Part shown: positions 1-7,608 of the stretch, piece after piece
Numbering within the stretch: the stretch's first letter is position 1
Layout: each line of letters starts with the position of its first letter
Assembly (NCBI GenBank): GCA_900540305.1
Contig: UQFL01000019.1
Span: 1-31,870, forward strand
From: an uncultured Oscillospiraceae bacterium
Lineage (GTDB): Bacteria; Bacillota; Clostridia; Oscillospirales; Acutalibacteraceae
DNA length: 31,870 bases
Direction of reading: 5' to 3'
The notes under the pieces: generated by a model
Databases searched by the model: none
Told to the model about the DNA's origin: nothing
What the model saw: only the letters and a program-made list of their open reading frames with translations
Program-made: the position numbers and the translations under genes

Positions 1-25
1 GCTCGGAGATGTGTATAAGAGACAG
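1..25 (+). other. Nextera/Tn5 sequencing adapter remnant
   Basis: Bases 7-25 are exactly the 19-base Tn5 mosaic end used in tagmentation libraries, and bases 1-6 continue the standard Nextera read-2 adapter. This is library contamination at a contig end, not genomic DNA; real sequence starts at about base 26. Confidence 0.97.
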
Positions 26-27
26 AT

Positions 28-135
28 ATTGGTTTAATGGGTTACAAAGATGTCAAAATAGGTCTAATATATTTAAACTTTCTTGTATTCGAAATTGTTA
101 GATATTATGAAAAATTCATTCTGAGATATTTATAA
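28..135 (+). CDS. Possible 3' end of a truncated gene, unknown product
   Basis: From the junction with the adapter, one plus-strand frame stays open for 35 codons and stops at TAA 133-135. The residues are protein-like and hydrophobic (for example GLIYLNFLVFEIVRYYEKF). No start codon with a ribosome binding site is visible, so if real it is the C-terminal tail of a gene cut by the contig edge. The next 115 bases are AT-rich with nothing recognisable, followed by a terminator facing the right way. A chance open frame of this length in AT-rich DNA is quite possible, so this is a weak call. Confidence 0.22.
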   Translation: MGLMGYKDVKIGLIYLNFLVFEIVRYYEKFILRYL

Positions 136-250
136 TGTTCTTCATAATGTATCTACTTAAATCTATGTACTAGTATTTACAACATATTTTCATCATCGAA
201 AGCGTAAGTATCATAAGCAAAGTTTTGAAAATATTAGGCAAAACAAAAAC

Positions 251-290
251 GCATGGTAAAGGTTAATGAGCCTTATACCATGCTTTTTTC
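251..290. terminator. Bidirectional intrinsic terminator
   Basis: Arms GCATGGTA and TACCATGC enclose AGG/CCT pairs and a small loop (251-283). The plus side continues with TTTTTT. The minus side continues with GTTTTTGTTTT. It lies 35 bases past the stop of the minus-strand alcohol dehydrogenase and would also end any plus-strand transcript arriving from the left edge. Confidence 0.8.
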
Positions 291-318
291 TATACAATTA
301 TATAATTACCGTAAAGCA

Positions 319-1524
319 TTATGCCATAAAGCGGCGGATAACACTTTCCATATCTTCGTAATTCATAATCTTCGGAACAGGATAGCCGGGGTTACCCTCT
401 TTAAGCGCTCTTGTGATAAGAGTGGGAAGATCCTCTTCCTTAATCATATCAAAGCTTGAGGGAATATTCATATCAGCATTAAGCTTCTTAACTGCGTCTA
501 TGAACTTAACAGCCTTATCAGCCTGTGAGTCGCCAGCAATACCTACAACATCCGCAAGCTTTGCAAGCTGGGGATAAATGCAGTCGCCGTACCACTCAAG
601 CACATATGGCAAAATAACTGCGTTAGCAAGACCGTGAGGCGTTCCGTAAAGACCGCCGAGGTTATGAGCGATTGCGTGAACATAACCTACATAAGCTCTT
701 GTAAACGCACAGCCTGCCCAATATGAGCCCTTGAGCATATTTGCTCTTGCTTCATAATCCTTTCCGTTTTTATAAGCCTCTTCAATATTATCAAAGATAA
801 GCTTAGTTGCCTTTTCCGCCTGCTGCCTTGTCTGCTTAGTATTGCTTCTGCCGATGTAAGCCTCAACTGCGTGAGTGAGCGCATCCATACCTGTTGTCGA
901 TGTAATGTGCGGCGGCAAACCTACGGTAAGTTCCGGGTCAAGCACCGCAAATTTCGGACGAAGACAGATGTCGTTAACTGCGTTTTTCTCATGAGTTTCA
1001 GGGTCTGTTACAACAGCGGCAACAGTGGTTTCTGACCCCGTTCCTGCAGTGGTTGGCACAGCAAAGAACGGCGGCAATTTTTTGAGTACTTTAAGATATC
1101 CTCTCATCTGGCGCACGGTCTGATTAGGTTTAACAACTCTTGCGGCAGCAACCTTAGCGCAGTCCATTGAAGAACCGCCGCCGAAAGCAATAAAGCCCTC
1201 GCAGCCGTTTTTGATGTACATCTCACGCGCAGCCTCAATGTTCGGAATTGTGGGGTTTGGCTGAACACCGTCATAAACCACATATTCAACGCCTACTTCA
1301 GTAAGCTTTTCGAACATGGGATCAAGCAGATGGAGCCCCATAAGGCCTTTATCTGTTACAACAAGAACCTTATTGATACCCTTGCTTTTAATGAATTCCG
1401 GAAGTCTGAGAACAGAGCCCTGTCCCTCAAGAAGATGAGGCTCAGACCAGTCAAGGAAATTCATTGCAAATTTAAAAGCGCCCTGATATATACGATACCA
1501 GCACTTTTTCAATTCCCAAAGCAT
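319..1524 (-). CDS. Iron-containing alcohol dehydrogenase
   Basis: A group III (Fe-type) NAD(P)-dependent alcohol dehydrogenase of 401 residues, presumably cytoplasmic, interconverting an alcohol and an aldehyde or ketone. The N-terminal nucleotide-binding half carries GGGSSMDCAK (about 116-125) and PTTAGTGSE (about 157-165). The metal-binding half carries GMDALTHAVEAY and AIAHNLGGLYGTPHG, which supply the expected ligands Asp214, His218, His287 and His297. Length is slightly above the usual 380-390 because of an N-terminal extension (WELKKCWYRIYQ). I chose the ATG at 1524, 7 bases behind GGAGGG, over an in-frame TTG just upstream that sits too close to that site. It is a single-gene unit with its own promoter and terminator. 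The substrate cannot be told from sequence; butanol, lactaldehyde and propanediol enzymes share these motifs. Confidence 0.93.
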   Translation of the reverse strand: MLWELKKCWYRIYQGAFKFAMNFLDWSEPHLLEGQGSVLRLPEFIKSKGINKVLVVTDKGLMGLHLLDPMFEKLTEVGVEYVVYDGVQPNPTIPNIEAAREMYIKNGCEGFIAFGGGSSMDCAKVAAARVVKPNQTVRQMRGYLKVLKKLPPFFAVPTTAGTGSETTVAAVVTDPETHEKNAVNDICLRPKFAVLDPELTVGLPPHITSTTGMDALTHAVEAYIGRSNTKQTRQQAEKATKLIFDNIEEAYKNGKDYEARANMLKGSYWAGCAFTRAYVGYVHAIAHNLGGLYGTPHGLANAVILPYVLEWYGDCIYPQLAKLADVVGIAGDSQADKAVKFIDAVKKLNADMNIPSSFDMIKEEDLPTLITRALKEGNPGYPVPKIMNYEDMESVIRRFMA

Positions 1525-1558
1525 CAAATCCCTCCTTCTTTATAAAATATATAGGTAT

Positions 1559-1587
1559 ATTTTACTAAAAAAATCCCGTTTTTGCAA
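1559..1587 (-). promoter_or_regulatory. Predicted sigma-A promoter of the alcohol dehydrogenase gene
   Basis: Read on the minus strand: -35 TTGCAA (1587-1582), 17-base spacer, -10 TAAAAT (1564-1559), about 35 bases before the ATG. Both boxes are near consensus. Confidence 0.6.
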
Positions 1588-1634
1588 TAGCAATTATAAA
1601 CTTATTCTTAACTCTTCCAAAAACAGTTTTTTTA

Positions 1635-1643
1635 TGTTATATT
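1635..1643 (+). promoter_or_regulatory. Possible extended -10 promoter of the sialidase gene
   Basis: TGTTATATT fits an extended -10 (TG, one base, TATATT) 31 bases before the sialidase ATG. No good -35 box is seen at the expected distance, so this is tentative. Confidence 0.35.
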
Positions 1644-1674
1644 TATTTCAACTAATTACATCGGAGTTGATACT

Positions 1675-3021
1675 ATGAGTGATGCAAAACTTATTTTCTG
1701 CGGAAGCAGTCCCCTGTTCTTAAAAGAAGAACTTACTTCGCAAAGCAACAAGGAAAACGGCGGCGCTGCATTCCGTATACCAAGCCTTATTAAATCAGGA
1801 AACACACTTGTAGCTGCAATAGACAGAGCGTCCTGCGGGGCGGACTGGGGCTATATTGAGATAGCGATAAGACGTAGCGAGGACGGCGGCGAAACTTGGA
1901 GCGAAATTGAGCCGATTGCTATCCCCCCTGCAAGGGAAACAAGAATTTCTTCCGATTCCTACGCCTCAGCATTTTTTATTGATCCCTGTATGGCGATTGC
2001 TCCAAACGGCGATATAGTTATACTTGTAGACTTTTTCCCCGAATGCATGGGAATACATAAAAAGAAGATACTTGACAAAAAGAAAATTCCGTATGCCCAG
2101 CTAAACGGAAAAATGAGACCGCTTATTTATGACAGAGACAGCAATTTCTATTATATAGACGAGGACGGCACTGTATTAAACAGCAGAAAAGAAGCCACCG
2201 AATACAGACTTGCCGACTCTCTCGGCTCACTTTACAAAGGCGAGGAGTATATGGGTAACATATATCTCAACGGCGCAATGGGTAAAAATGAACTTGGTGC
2301 AAATATCACTTTCGGTGCTCCGTTAAAAGCTCCTAAGAGAAGCTATGTATTTATGCTTAAAAGTTCGGACAACGGCAAAACTTGGAGCGAGCCAAAGGAT
2401 ATAACAAATATGGTTTTGAACGAGGATGACGGCGTATTTCTCGGCGTTGCTCCCGGAGTGGGAACAACAACGGAGGAAGGCAGAATCATTATGCCGCTTT
2501 ATGTTATGGGCAAAAAGCTCAGCACCGCATCTGTTTACAGCATAGATAACGGTGAAACATGGCACAGAATGACGAGAAACCCATATTCAGAAAACATTGA
2601 CGAATGGCAGATGATAAACGCTCCGGACGGAAGTGTAGTTGGTCTCGGCAGGCAGAAGTCATATGGTAAAACGCCCGTTTCTATATCTCAGGACGGCGGC
2701 AAGAGCTGGGAGAAATGCAAAAAGACAGCTTTATATGCCCCTAAATGCCAAAAGAGCGTTATTACGGCGGGAGACTATGTTTTCTGCTCGCACGCAAGCT
2801 CTAAGAAAAGAGAAAACGGCGTTATATCAATAGGAAAGCTTCGTATGCAAAGCGGAAAATACTGCCACATAGACTGGTTTAAGGATGTGGAAATAAACAA
2901 GGGCTTTTTTGCATATTCCTGCCTTACACAGATTGATGACGACACAATAGGCGTACTTTATGAATCAGAGCCGAGCAGTTATATTGAATTTAAAAAATAC
3001 AAAATCAGCGAAATGATTTAA
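1675..3021 (+). CDS. Sialidase-like glycoside hydrolase (GH33 / BNR repeats), no signal peptide
   Basis: A 448-residue six-bladed-propeller protein of the exo-alpha-sialidase family, which releases terminal sialic acid. It has the FRIP motif (33-36, first triad Arg34), a likely acid/base Asp50 in AAIDRA, and four Asp boxes near 68-75, 230-237, 289-296 and 338-345. Further expected residues are Glu310 with Arg326 in the DEWQ...GRQ stretch, Arg379 in KKRENG, and Tyr414 in FAYSCLT, followed by LYESE (428-432). All core catalytic residues thus appear present. The start ATG follows GGAG by 8 bases. There is no signal peptide, membrane segment or anchor motif, so it should act inside the cell on imported sialosides, unless secreted by another route. 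It is monocistronic and divergent from the dehydrogenase. Substrate linkage, or action on a related sugar such as KDN, cannot be told. Confidence 0.88.
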   Translation: MSDAKLIFCGSSPLFLKEELTSQSNKENGGAAFRIPSLIKSGNTLVAAIDRASCGADWGYIEIAIRRSEDGGETWSEIEPIAIPPARETRISSDSYASAFFIDPCMAIAPNGDIVILVDFFPECMGIHKKKILDKKKIPYAQLNGKMRPLIYDRDSNFYYIDEDGTVLNSRKEATEYRLADSLGSLYKGEEYMGNIYLNGAMGKNELGANITFGAPLKAPKRSYVFMLKSSDNGKTWSEPKDITNMVLNEDDGVFLGVAPGVGTTTEEGRIIMPLYVMGKKLSTASVYSIDNGETWHRMTRNPYSENIDEWQMINAPDGSVVGLGRQKSYGKTPVSISQDGGKSWEKCKKTALYAPKCQKSVITAGDYVFCSHASSKKRENGVISIGKLRMQSGKYCHIDWFKDVEINKGFFAYSCLTQIDDDTIGVLYESEPSSYIEFKKYKISEMI

Positions 3022-3047
3022 CTATTGCCATTGTTGAAAATAAACAC

Positions 3048-3076
3048 TTGCAATCCGAAAAACAATATATTATAAT
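3048..3076 (+). promoter_or_regulatory. Predicted sigma-A promoter of the pheST operon
   Basis: TTGCAA (3048-3053), 17-base spacer, perfect TATAAT (3071-3076). Transcription should start near 3083, just where the T-box leader begins. Confidence 0.8.
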
Positions 3077-3082
3077 ATAGCA

Positions 3083-3348
3083 GATAAGAAAACGCGATGA
3101 CGAAGAAAAGTAGCTTTTCTCACACCGTTTCAGAGAGCAAAACCACGGCTGAAAGTTTTGTACGGCGATTAAAGCGAAGTTCCCTTCCGAGCGGCTGTGC
3201 CGAAAGTTTTTCAATTAGGTGCAGACGAAGTGAGCCCCGTTACCGGCTCAAAAAGTGTTTGCTTGGATTATAACTCTTTGCAAAAATAAGGGTGGTACCG
3301 CAGGTAGTAACAATACTTGTCCCTGTTCTCAGGGGCAGGTATTTTTTT
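3083..3348 (+). promoter_or_regulatory. T-box riboswitch leader, Phe (UUC) specifier
   Basis: A tRNA-sensing leader that lets pheST be transcribed when tRNA-Phe is uncharged. The hallmark T-box sequence AAGGGTGGTACCGCAG (3288-3303) is present; its TGGT (3293-3296) would pair with the ACCA end of tRNA-Phe. Stem I shows the usual GACGAAGAAAAGTA opening (from about 3099) and the AGAGAG element (about 3132-3138). The specifier codon TTC (Phe) lies at 3180-3182, matching the downstream gene product. It ends in an intrinsic terminator. Boundaries are inferred from promoter and U-tract. Confidence 0.95.
3313..3348 (+). terminator. T-box conditional terminator
   Basis: A 13-bp stem (ATACTTGTCCCTG with CAGGGGCAGGTAT, two G-U pairs), loop TTCT, then TTTTTTT. 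The T-box bases at 3289-3303 plus the first terminator arm would form the competing antiterminator when uncharged tRNA-Phe binds. Confidence 0.9.
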
Positions 3349-3372
3349 ATTTATGAAAGAAAGGAAGATTTG

Positions 3373-4392
3373 ATGAAAAACCAGCTTGAAGAAATCAGAC
3401 GAGCAGCAACAGAAGCGCTTGATTCGTTTGAAACAAAAGAGCAGCTTGAAGAAGCAAGAATTAAATATCTAGGCAAAAAAGGCGAGCTCACCGCTATTCT
3501 TAAGCAGATGGGTAAACTTTCAGCAGAGGAAAGACCCGTTATCGGTCAGCTTGCTAATGAAATCAGAGCAGATATAGAAAACAAAATTGCGCAGAAAAGC
3601 GCAGAAATCAAGAAAAAAGAGCTTGAAGAAAGGCTTAAATCAGAAACAATAGATGTTACTATGCCAGGCAAAGCTCCCGAAGTAGGTCACAAGCACCCGC
3701 TCACAATAGTTCTTGATGAAATCAAGGAGATATTCATGGGTATGGGCTTTGACATTGCGGAAGGTCCTGAAGTTGAATATGACTACTACAACTTTGAGGC
3801 ACTCAACATTCCCAAAGACCACCCTGCAAGAGATACACAGGACACTTTCTATATTGATGAGAATATCGTTCTCAGAACGCAGACTTCTCCCATGCAGATA
3901 AGATTTATGGAAAACCACAATCCGCCTTTCAGAATGATTGCTCCAGGACGAGTTTTCCGTTCAGACGCAGTTGACGCAACACACTCTCCCCTTTTCCACC
4001 AGATTGAGGGACTTGTTGTAGACAAAGGCGTTTCAATGGCAGACCTCAAAGGTACTCTTGAGGCATTTGCAAAGAGACTTTACGGCGAAAACACTAAAAT
4101 CAGACTTCGCCCCCACCATTTCCCATTCACTGAGCCAAGCTGCGAAATAGATGTTTCCTGCTTCAAGTGCGGCGGCAAGGGATGCCCGATGTGCAAAGGC
4201 GAAGGCTGGATTGAAATTCTCGGCGGCGGAATGGTACACCCCAAGGTACTTAAAAACGGCGGTGTAGACCCTGACGAATACAGCGGTTTCGCATTCGGTA
4301 TAGGTCTTGAAAGACTTGTAATGTTCCGCTTCAACATTGATGATATGAGATTGCTTTACGAGAATGATTTAAGATTTCTCGGTCAGTTTTAA
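3373..4392 (+). CDS. pheS: Phenylalanine-tRNA ligase alpha subunit
   Basis: Catalytic subunit of the cytoplasmic alpha2-beta2 enzyme that charges tRNA-Phe with phenylalanine. Residues 1-90 form the tRNA-contacting coiled-coil arm. The class II core follows with motif 2 (around 187-213, including HSPLFHQIEG), the FPFTEPS substrate loop (250-256) and motif 3 GFAFGIGLERLVM (305-317). Four cysteines at 263, 266, 271 and 274 (CFKC...CPMC) look like a zinc knuckle, as in many Firmicutes PheS. At 339 residues the length is standard. The ATG at 3373 follows GGAAG; an open frame continues upstream into the T-box terminator but has no family homology. It is the first gene of the T-box-controlled operon, 13 bases before pheT. 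Confidence 0.98.
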   Translation: MKNQLEEIRRAATEALDSFETKEQLEEARIKYLGKKGELTAILKQMGKLSAEERPVIGQLANEIRADIENKIAQKSAEIKKKELEERLKSETIDVTMPGKAPEVGHKHPLTIVLDEIKEIFMGMGFDIAEGPEVEYDYYNFEALNIPKDHPARDTQDTFYIDENIVLRTQTSPMQIRFMENHNPPFRMIAPGRVFRSDAVDATHSPLFHQIEGLVVDKGVSMADLKGTLEAFAKRLYGENTKIRLRPHHFPFTEPSCEIDVSCFKCGGKGCPMCKGEGWIEILGGGMVHPKVLKNGGVDPDEYSGFAFGIGLERLVMFRFNIDDMRLLYENDLRFLGQF

Positions 4393-4405
4393 GGAGGTGT
4401 GCTGA

Positions 4406-6808
4406 ATGATATTATCAAGAAAATGGCTTAAAGATTATGTTGATTTGAGCGATATTTCAGACAAAGAATTTTGCGACGCCATGACCCTTTCCGGCTCCAA
4501 GGTTGAGGAGTTCAAAAAAGAGGGCAGCGAACTTCAAAATATAGTTGTGGGCAGGGTTGATTCTCTCACTCCCCACCCAGATTCAGACCACCTTTGGATT
4601 TGCAGCATTGCAGTAGGCAAAGAGGAAAACGAGCAGATTGTTACAGGTGCTCAAAATCTCACAGTAGGCGATTATGTGCCCGTTGCGCTTCCCGGTGCAA
4701 CTGTTTACAACAGAAAAGACCACTGCATTGAAAAAATCAAAAAGGGCAAATTAAGAGGCGTTGAGTCAAACGGTATGCTCTGTTCATTTGACGAACTCGG
4801 TCTCACTCAGAATGATTTTCCCTATGCTGCGGCAGACGGTATCTTTGTTTTAGGCGATGACTGCGACCACACACTCGGAATGGATATTCACGAGGCTATC
4901 GGATACGATGATACCTGCGTTGAATTTGAAATAACTTCTAACCGCTGCGACTGTATGTCTGTTTCAGGACTTGCAAGAGAAGCTGCGGCTACTTTTGACA
5001 GAGATTTCAGTTTCCCCGAACCCGTTGTAAAAGAGGGTCACGGCGATGTAAATGAAATGCTCAGCGTAAATATTTACGAGCCTGATAAGTGCTACCGTTA
5101 TTCGGGTGCAGTTGTTGAAAATGTAAGAGTTAAGGAAAGCCCCCGATGGATGAGAGAAAGACTTCGTGCAAGCGGTGTGCGCCCCATAAGCAACATTGTT
5201 GATATAACAAACTATGTAATGCTTGAATACGGCCAGCCTATGCACGCATTTGACCTTCGTTTTCTTGAGGGCAACACAGTAAATGTAAGAAATGCCGCAA
5301 AGGGTGAAAAAATCACCACACTTGACGGCGTTGAAAGAGAGCTTGACGAAAGTATGCTCGTTATTGCAGACGCCAAGAAGCCCGTTGCTGTTGCAGGCGT
5401 TATGGGCGGCGAATACAGCGGAATTATGGACGATACAACAACTATCGTTTTCGAGTCTGCTTGCTTCAACGGCATTTCAGTAAGAAGAACTGCAAAGGCT
5501 CTCGGAATGAGAACAGAAGCATCAAGCAGATACGAAAAAGAGCTTGACCCAAGCGCAACTATGAACGCACTCAAGAGAGCACTCCAGCTTGTTCAGGAGC
5601 TTGACGCAGGTGATGTTGTTAACGGTATTGTTGACACTTATGTTAAGCCGAAAGAGCCTGTTGAACTTAAATTCGATTACAAGTGGATAAACGATTTCAT
5701 AGGTATCAATCTTTCCGAAGCTGAGCAGAAGAAAATACTTGAAAAGATTGAATTCAAATTTGACGATAACGGCAACATTATTGCTCCGTCATTCAGAAAC
5801 GATATTGAGCACATTGCAGATATTTCAGAAGAAGTTGCCCGTTTCTACGGATACCACAACATTCCTAACAGAATTTTGAGCGGTGTTGCAGTGGGCAAAC
5901 TTACTGATTCTCAGAAATTTATTCAGAATGCGAACAGAGCGCTTATCTCTTGCGGATGCAGTGAAGTTTCAACATTCAGCTTCATCAGCCCCAAGGCTTA
6001 TGACAAAATTGCACTTGATGAAAACAGCCAGATGAGAAATTCTGTTGTTATTATGAATCCTCTCGGCGAGGACACAAGCATTATGAGAACAACAATTCTC
6101 CCCTCAATGCTTGATGTTCTTTCACATAACTACAACCACAAGAATGACAGCGCCGTTCTCTACGAAATAGGAACAGTTTACGAGCCCACCGAAAAGGGCA
6201 AGCTTCCGATTGAAAGCCAGAAAATCGCAATCGGTATGTACGGAAACTCAGCAAACTACTATTCACTCAAAGGAATTGTTGAAAAACTGCTTGATATTCT
6301 CAATGTTGCACCTTATGACATTGAGGCTGTTTCCACTCTTCCCACATTCCATCCTGGAAGAACGGCACAGTTCACAATCGGCGGTAAGGTTCTTGCCACT
6401 CTCGGCGAAATCCACCCCACCGTTTGCGAAAACTATTCAATCGGCACAAGAGTTTATGTTGCCGAAGTTGATGTAAACACAGCTTACGAAAACAAACTCG
6501 GTGTAAGAACACACAAACCGCTTCCCAAATTCCCCGCAGTATCAAGAGACCTTGCTTTCGTATGTGACAAGACCATTCCTGTTCTTGTTCTTGAAAAAGC
6601 GATTGCAGAGGCTGTTGGCAAAACACTTGAAAGCGTTAAGCTTTTCGATGTTTACGAAGGCGAACAGATTGAAAGCGGCAAGAAGAGCGTTGCTTTCAAC
6701 ATCAAGATGAGAAGCGCAGACAAGACGCTTACAGACGAAGAGGCTGACGGCGCAATGAAGAGAATTGTAAAAGCGCTCTCAAAAATGGGTATTAACCTTA
6801 GATCCTAA
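4406..6808 (+). CDS. pheT: Phenylalanine-tRNA ligase beta subunit
   Basis: Partner of PheS, needed for tRNA binding and for editing mis-charged Tyr-tRNA-Phe. The 800 residues show the normal order: an EMAP-II-like tRNA-binding OB domain (about 39-155, with KLRGVESNGMLCS), the B3/B4 editing domain (about 210-390, with RPISNIVDITNYVMLE), the B5 domain (about 405-475), the catalytic-like core, and a C-terminal anticodon-binding FDX-ACB domain (about 705-800, with PKFPAVSRDLAFV). The AAGGAGG site overlaps the pheS stop codon region, so the two are translationally close. Nothing odd is seen. Confidence 0.98.
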   Translation: MILSRKWLKDYVDLSDISDKEFCDAMTLSGSKVEEFKKEGSELQNIVVGRVDSLTPHPDSDHLWICSIAVGKEENEQIVTGAQNLTVGDYVPVALPGATVYNRKDHCIEKIKKGKLRGVESNGMLCSFDELGLTQNDFPYAAADGIFVLGDDCDHTLGMDIHEAIGYDDTCVEFEITSNRCDCMSVSGLAREAAATFDRDFSFPEPVVKEGHGDVNEMLSVNIYEPDKCYRYSGAVVENVRVKESPRWMRERLRASGVRPISNIVDITNYVMLEYGQPMHAFDLRFLEGNTVNVRNAAKGEKITTLDGVERELDESMLVIADAKKPVAVAGVMGGEYSGIMDDTTTIVFESACFNGISVRRTAKALGMRTEASSRYEKELDPSATMNALKRALQLVQELDAGDVVNGIVDTYVKPKEPVELKFDYKWINDFIGINLSEAEQKKILEKIEFKFDDNGNIIAPSFRNDIEHIADISEEVARFYGYHNIPNRILSGVAVGKLTDSQKFIQNANRALISCGCSEVSTFSFISPKAYDKIALDENSQMRNSVVIMNPLGEDTSIMRTTILPSMLDVLSHNYNHKNDSAVLYEIGTVYEPTEKGKLPIESQKIAIGMYGNSANYYSLKGIVEKLLDILNVAPYDIEAVSTLPTFHPGRTAQFTIGGKVLATLGEIHPTVCENYSIGTRVYVAEVDVNTAYENKLGVRTHKPLPKFPAVSRDLAFVCDKTIPVLVLEKAIAEAVGKTLESVKLFDVYEGEQIESGKKSVAFNIKMRSADKTLTDEEADGAMKRIVKALSKMGINLRS

Positions 6809-6818
6809 TAAAAAATCA

Positions 6819-6855
6819 TACCTGACCTGTAATGCAGGTCAGGTACTTATTTTAG
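6819..6855 (+). terminator. Intrinsic terminator after pheST
   Basis: An 11-bp perfect stem (TACCTGACCTG with CAGGTCAGGTA, loop TAATG) starts 11 bases after the pheT stop. The T-tract (CTTATTTT) is weak but the stem is strong. Confidence 0.75.
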
Positions 6856-6905
6856 GCACATTTACAGCAAAGAGTCCGCTTTTTTGTTATTTATAAAAAT
6901 AAATA

Positions 6906-6934
6906 TTGTAATTGTTCCTATTTTTGTATATAAT
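6906..6934 (+). promoter_or_regulatory. Predicted sigma-A promoter of the ireB-family gene
   Basis: TTGTAA (6906-6911), 17-base spacer, perfect TATAAT (6929-6934). The start site near 6941 rules out the in-frame codon at 6941 as a translation start and supports the GTG at 6974. Confidence 0.75.
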
Positions 6935-6973
6935 TAGATTGTGTATGAATCCGAATTTGGAGGTGACTTTACT

Positions 6974-7222
6974 GTGAGATCAGATAAAACTATTTCATTT
7001 TCTGTTAAAGATGAAGTTGAACGCAAGAAAAAAGAAATATTAACTGAGGTTTACGATGCTCTCAAGGAAAAGGGATACAACCCTATTAACCAGATTGTAG
7101 GATACCTGCTTTCTGAGGACCCTACTTATATTACAACATATAATAACGCAAGAAGCCTCATCTGCAAGTTGGACAGAGATGAGTTGTTGTCCGACATGGT
7201 AAAGCTTTATCTTGATTCATAA
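6974..7222 (+). CDS. ireB: IreB family regulatory phosphoprotein (UPF0297 / DUF965)
   Basis: A small cytoplasmic protein of 82 residues. The family namesake in Enterococcus is a target of the Ser/Thr kinase IreK and tunes cephalosporin resistance; in Clostridia the role is not settled. The family signature is clear: EKGYNPINQIVGYLLSEDPTY (split here between about 33 and 53), NNARSLI, and KLDRDELL...KLYL at the C-terminus. The N-terminus offers Thr6, Ser8 and Ser10 as possible phosphosites. The start is a GTG 8 bases behind GGAGGTG. In many Firmicutes this gene is followed by ruvX and a DUF1292 gene; here the next gene is a different small protein. Same-operon membership is inferred from spacing (38 bases). 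Confidence 0.93.
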   Translation: MRSDKTISFSVKDEVERKKKEILTEVYDALKEKGYNPINQIVGYLLSEDPTYITTYNNARSLICKLDRDELLSDMVKLYLDS

Positions 7223-7260
7223 CTGCAATCAACACAATAAAATAAAAGGAGGGGTTTTAC

Positions 7261-7551
7261 TTGGCAGAATTTAAAGATACATTTCTTACCTATAAAGGCA
7301 AGCCTTTGGTAAGATGCGGTAAAACGATTTATTACGGCAACATGTCAGACCCGTATGTTGCATGCCTTCAAATCCAATCCGATAAGGAATTCAAGGATAT
7401 TTCTCTTTCCGAAAAAGTTCTTATTCAGATTATCAAAACAGATCCGGAAGTCAGCCCGAAAGAAAAAATTGTTAAAAAGAGCGAGAAAGTCGGTCTTTTC
7501 AACGCACTTGACCTCGGTTCAGTTTGGCTTGAAAGAGAATTAAAAAAATAA
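7261..7551 (+). CDS. Conserved-looking 96-aa protein of unknown function
   Basis: I do not recognise a named family. The 96-residue sequence is soluble, mixed alpha/beta in character, with no signal peptide or membrane segment. Notable stretches are a central YYGNMSDPYVACLQIQ, then PEVSPKEKIVKKSEKVGLFNAL and a C-terminal LGSVWLERELKK. It starts with TTG placed 6 bases behind a strong AGGAGGGG, with no better start nearby. It lies between the ireB-family gene and a strong terminator, so the two very likely share a transcript. I recall similar proteins in gut Clostridia but cannot confirm that here. It is not the DUF1292 protein often found near ireB. Confidence 0.8.
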   Translation: MAEFKDTFLTYKGKPLVRCGKTIYYGNMSDPYVACLQIQSDKEFKDISLSEKVLIQIIKTDPEVSPKEKIVKKSEKVGLFNALDLGSVWLERELKK

Positions 7552-7560
7552 GCAGTAAAA

Positions 7561-7597
7561 AAGACCTGATTTGAATACCAAATCAGGTCTTAATTTT
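7561..7597. terminator. Bidirectional intrinsic terminator
   Basis: A perfect 12-bp stem (AAGACCTGATTT with AAATCAGGTCTT, loop GAATACC). It is followed by AATTTTTT on plus and by an A-run on plus that reads as TTTTTT on minus. It sits between convergent genes and should serve both. Confidence 0.9.
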
Positions 7598-7608
7598 TTG
7601 TCTTTTAA

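Noticed and set aside
3292..3372. Longer PheS with 27 extra N-terminal residues
   Set aside because: The extra codons are the T-box and terminator sequence; PheS homology begins at the ATG at 3373.
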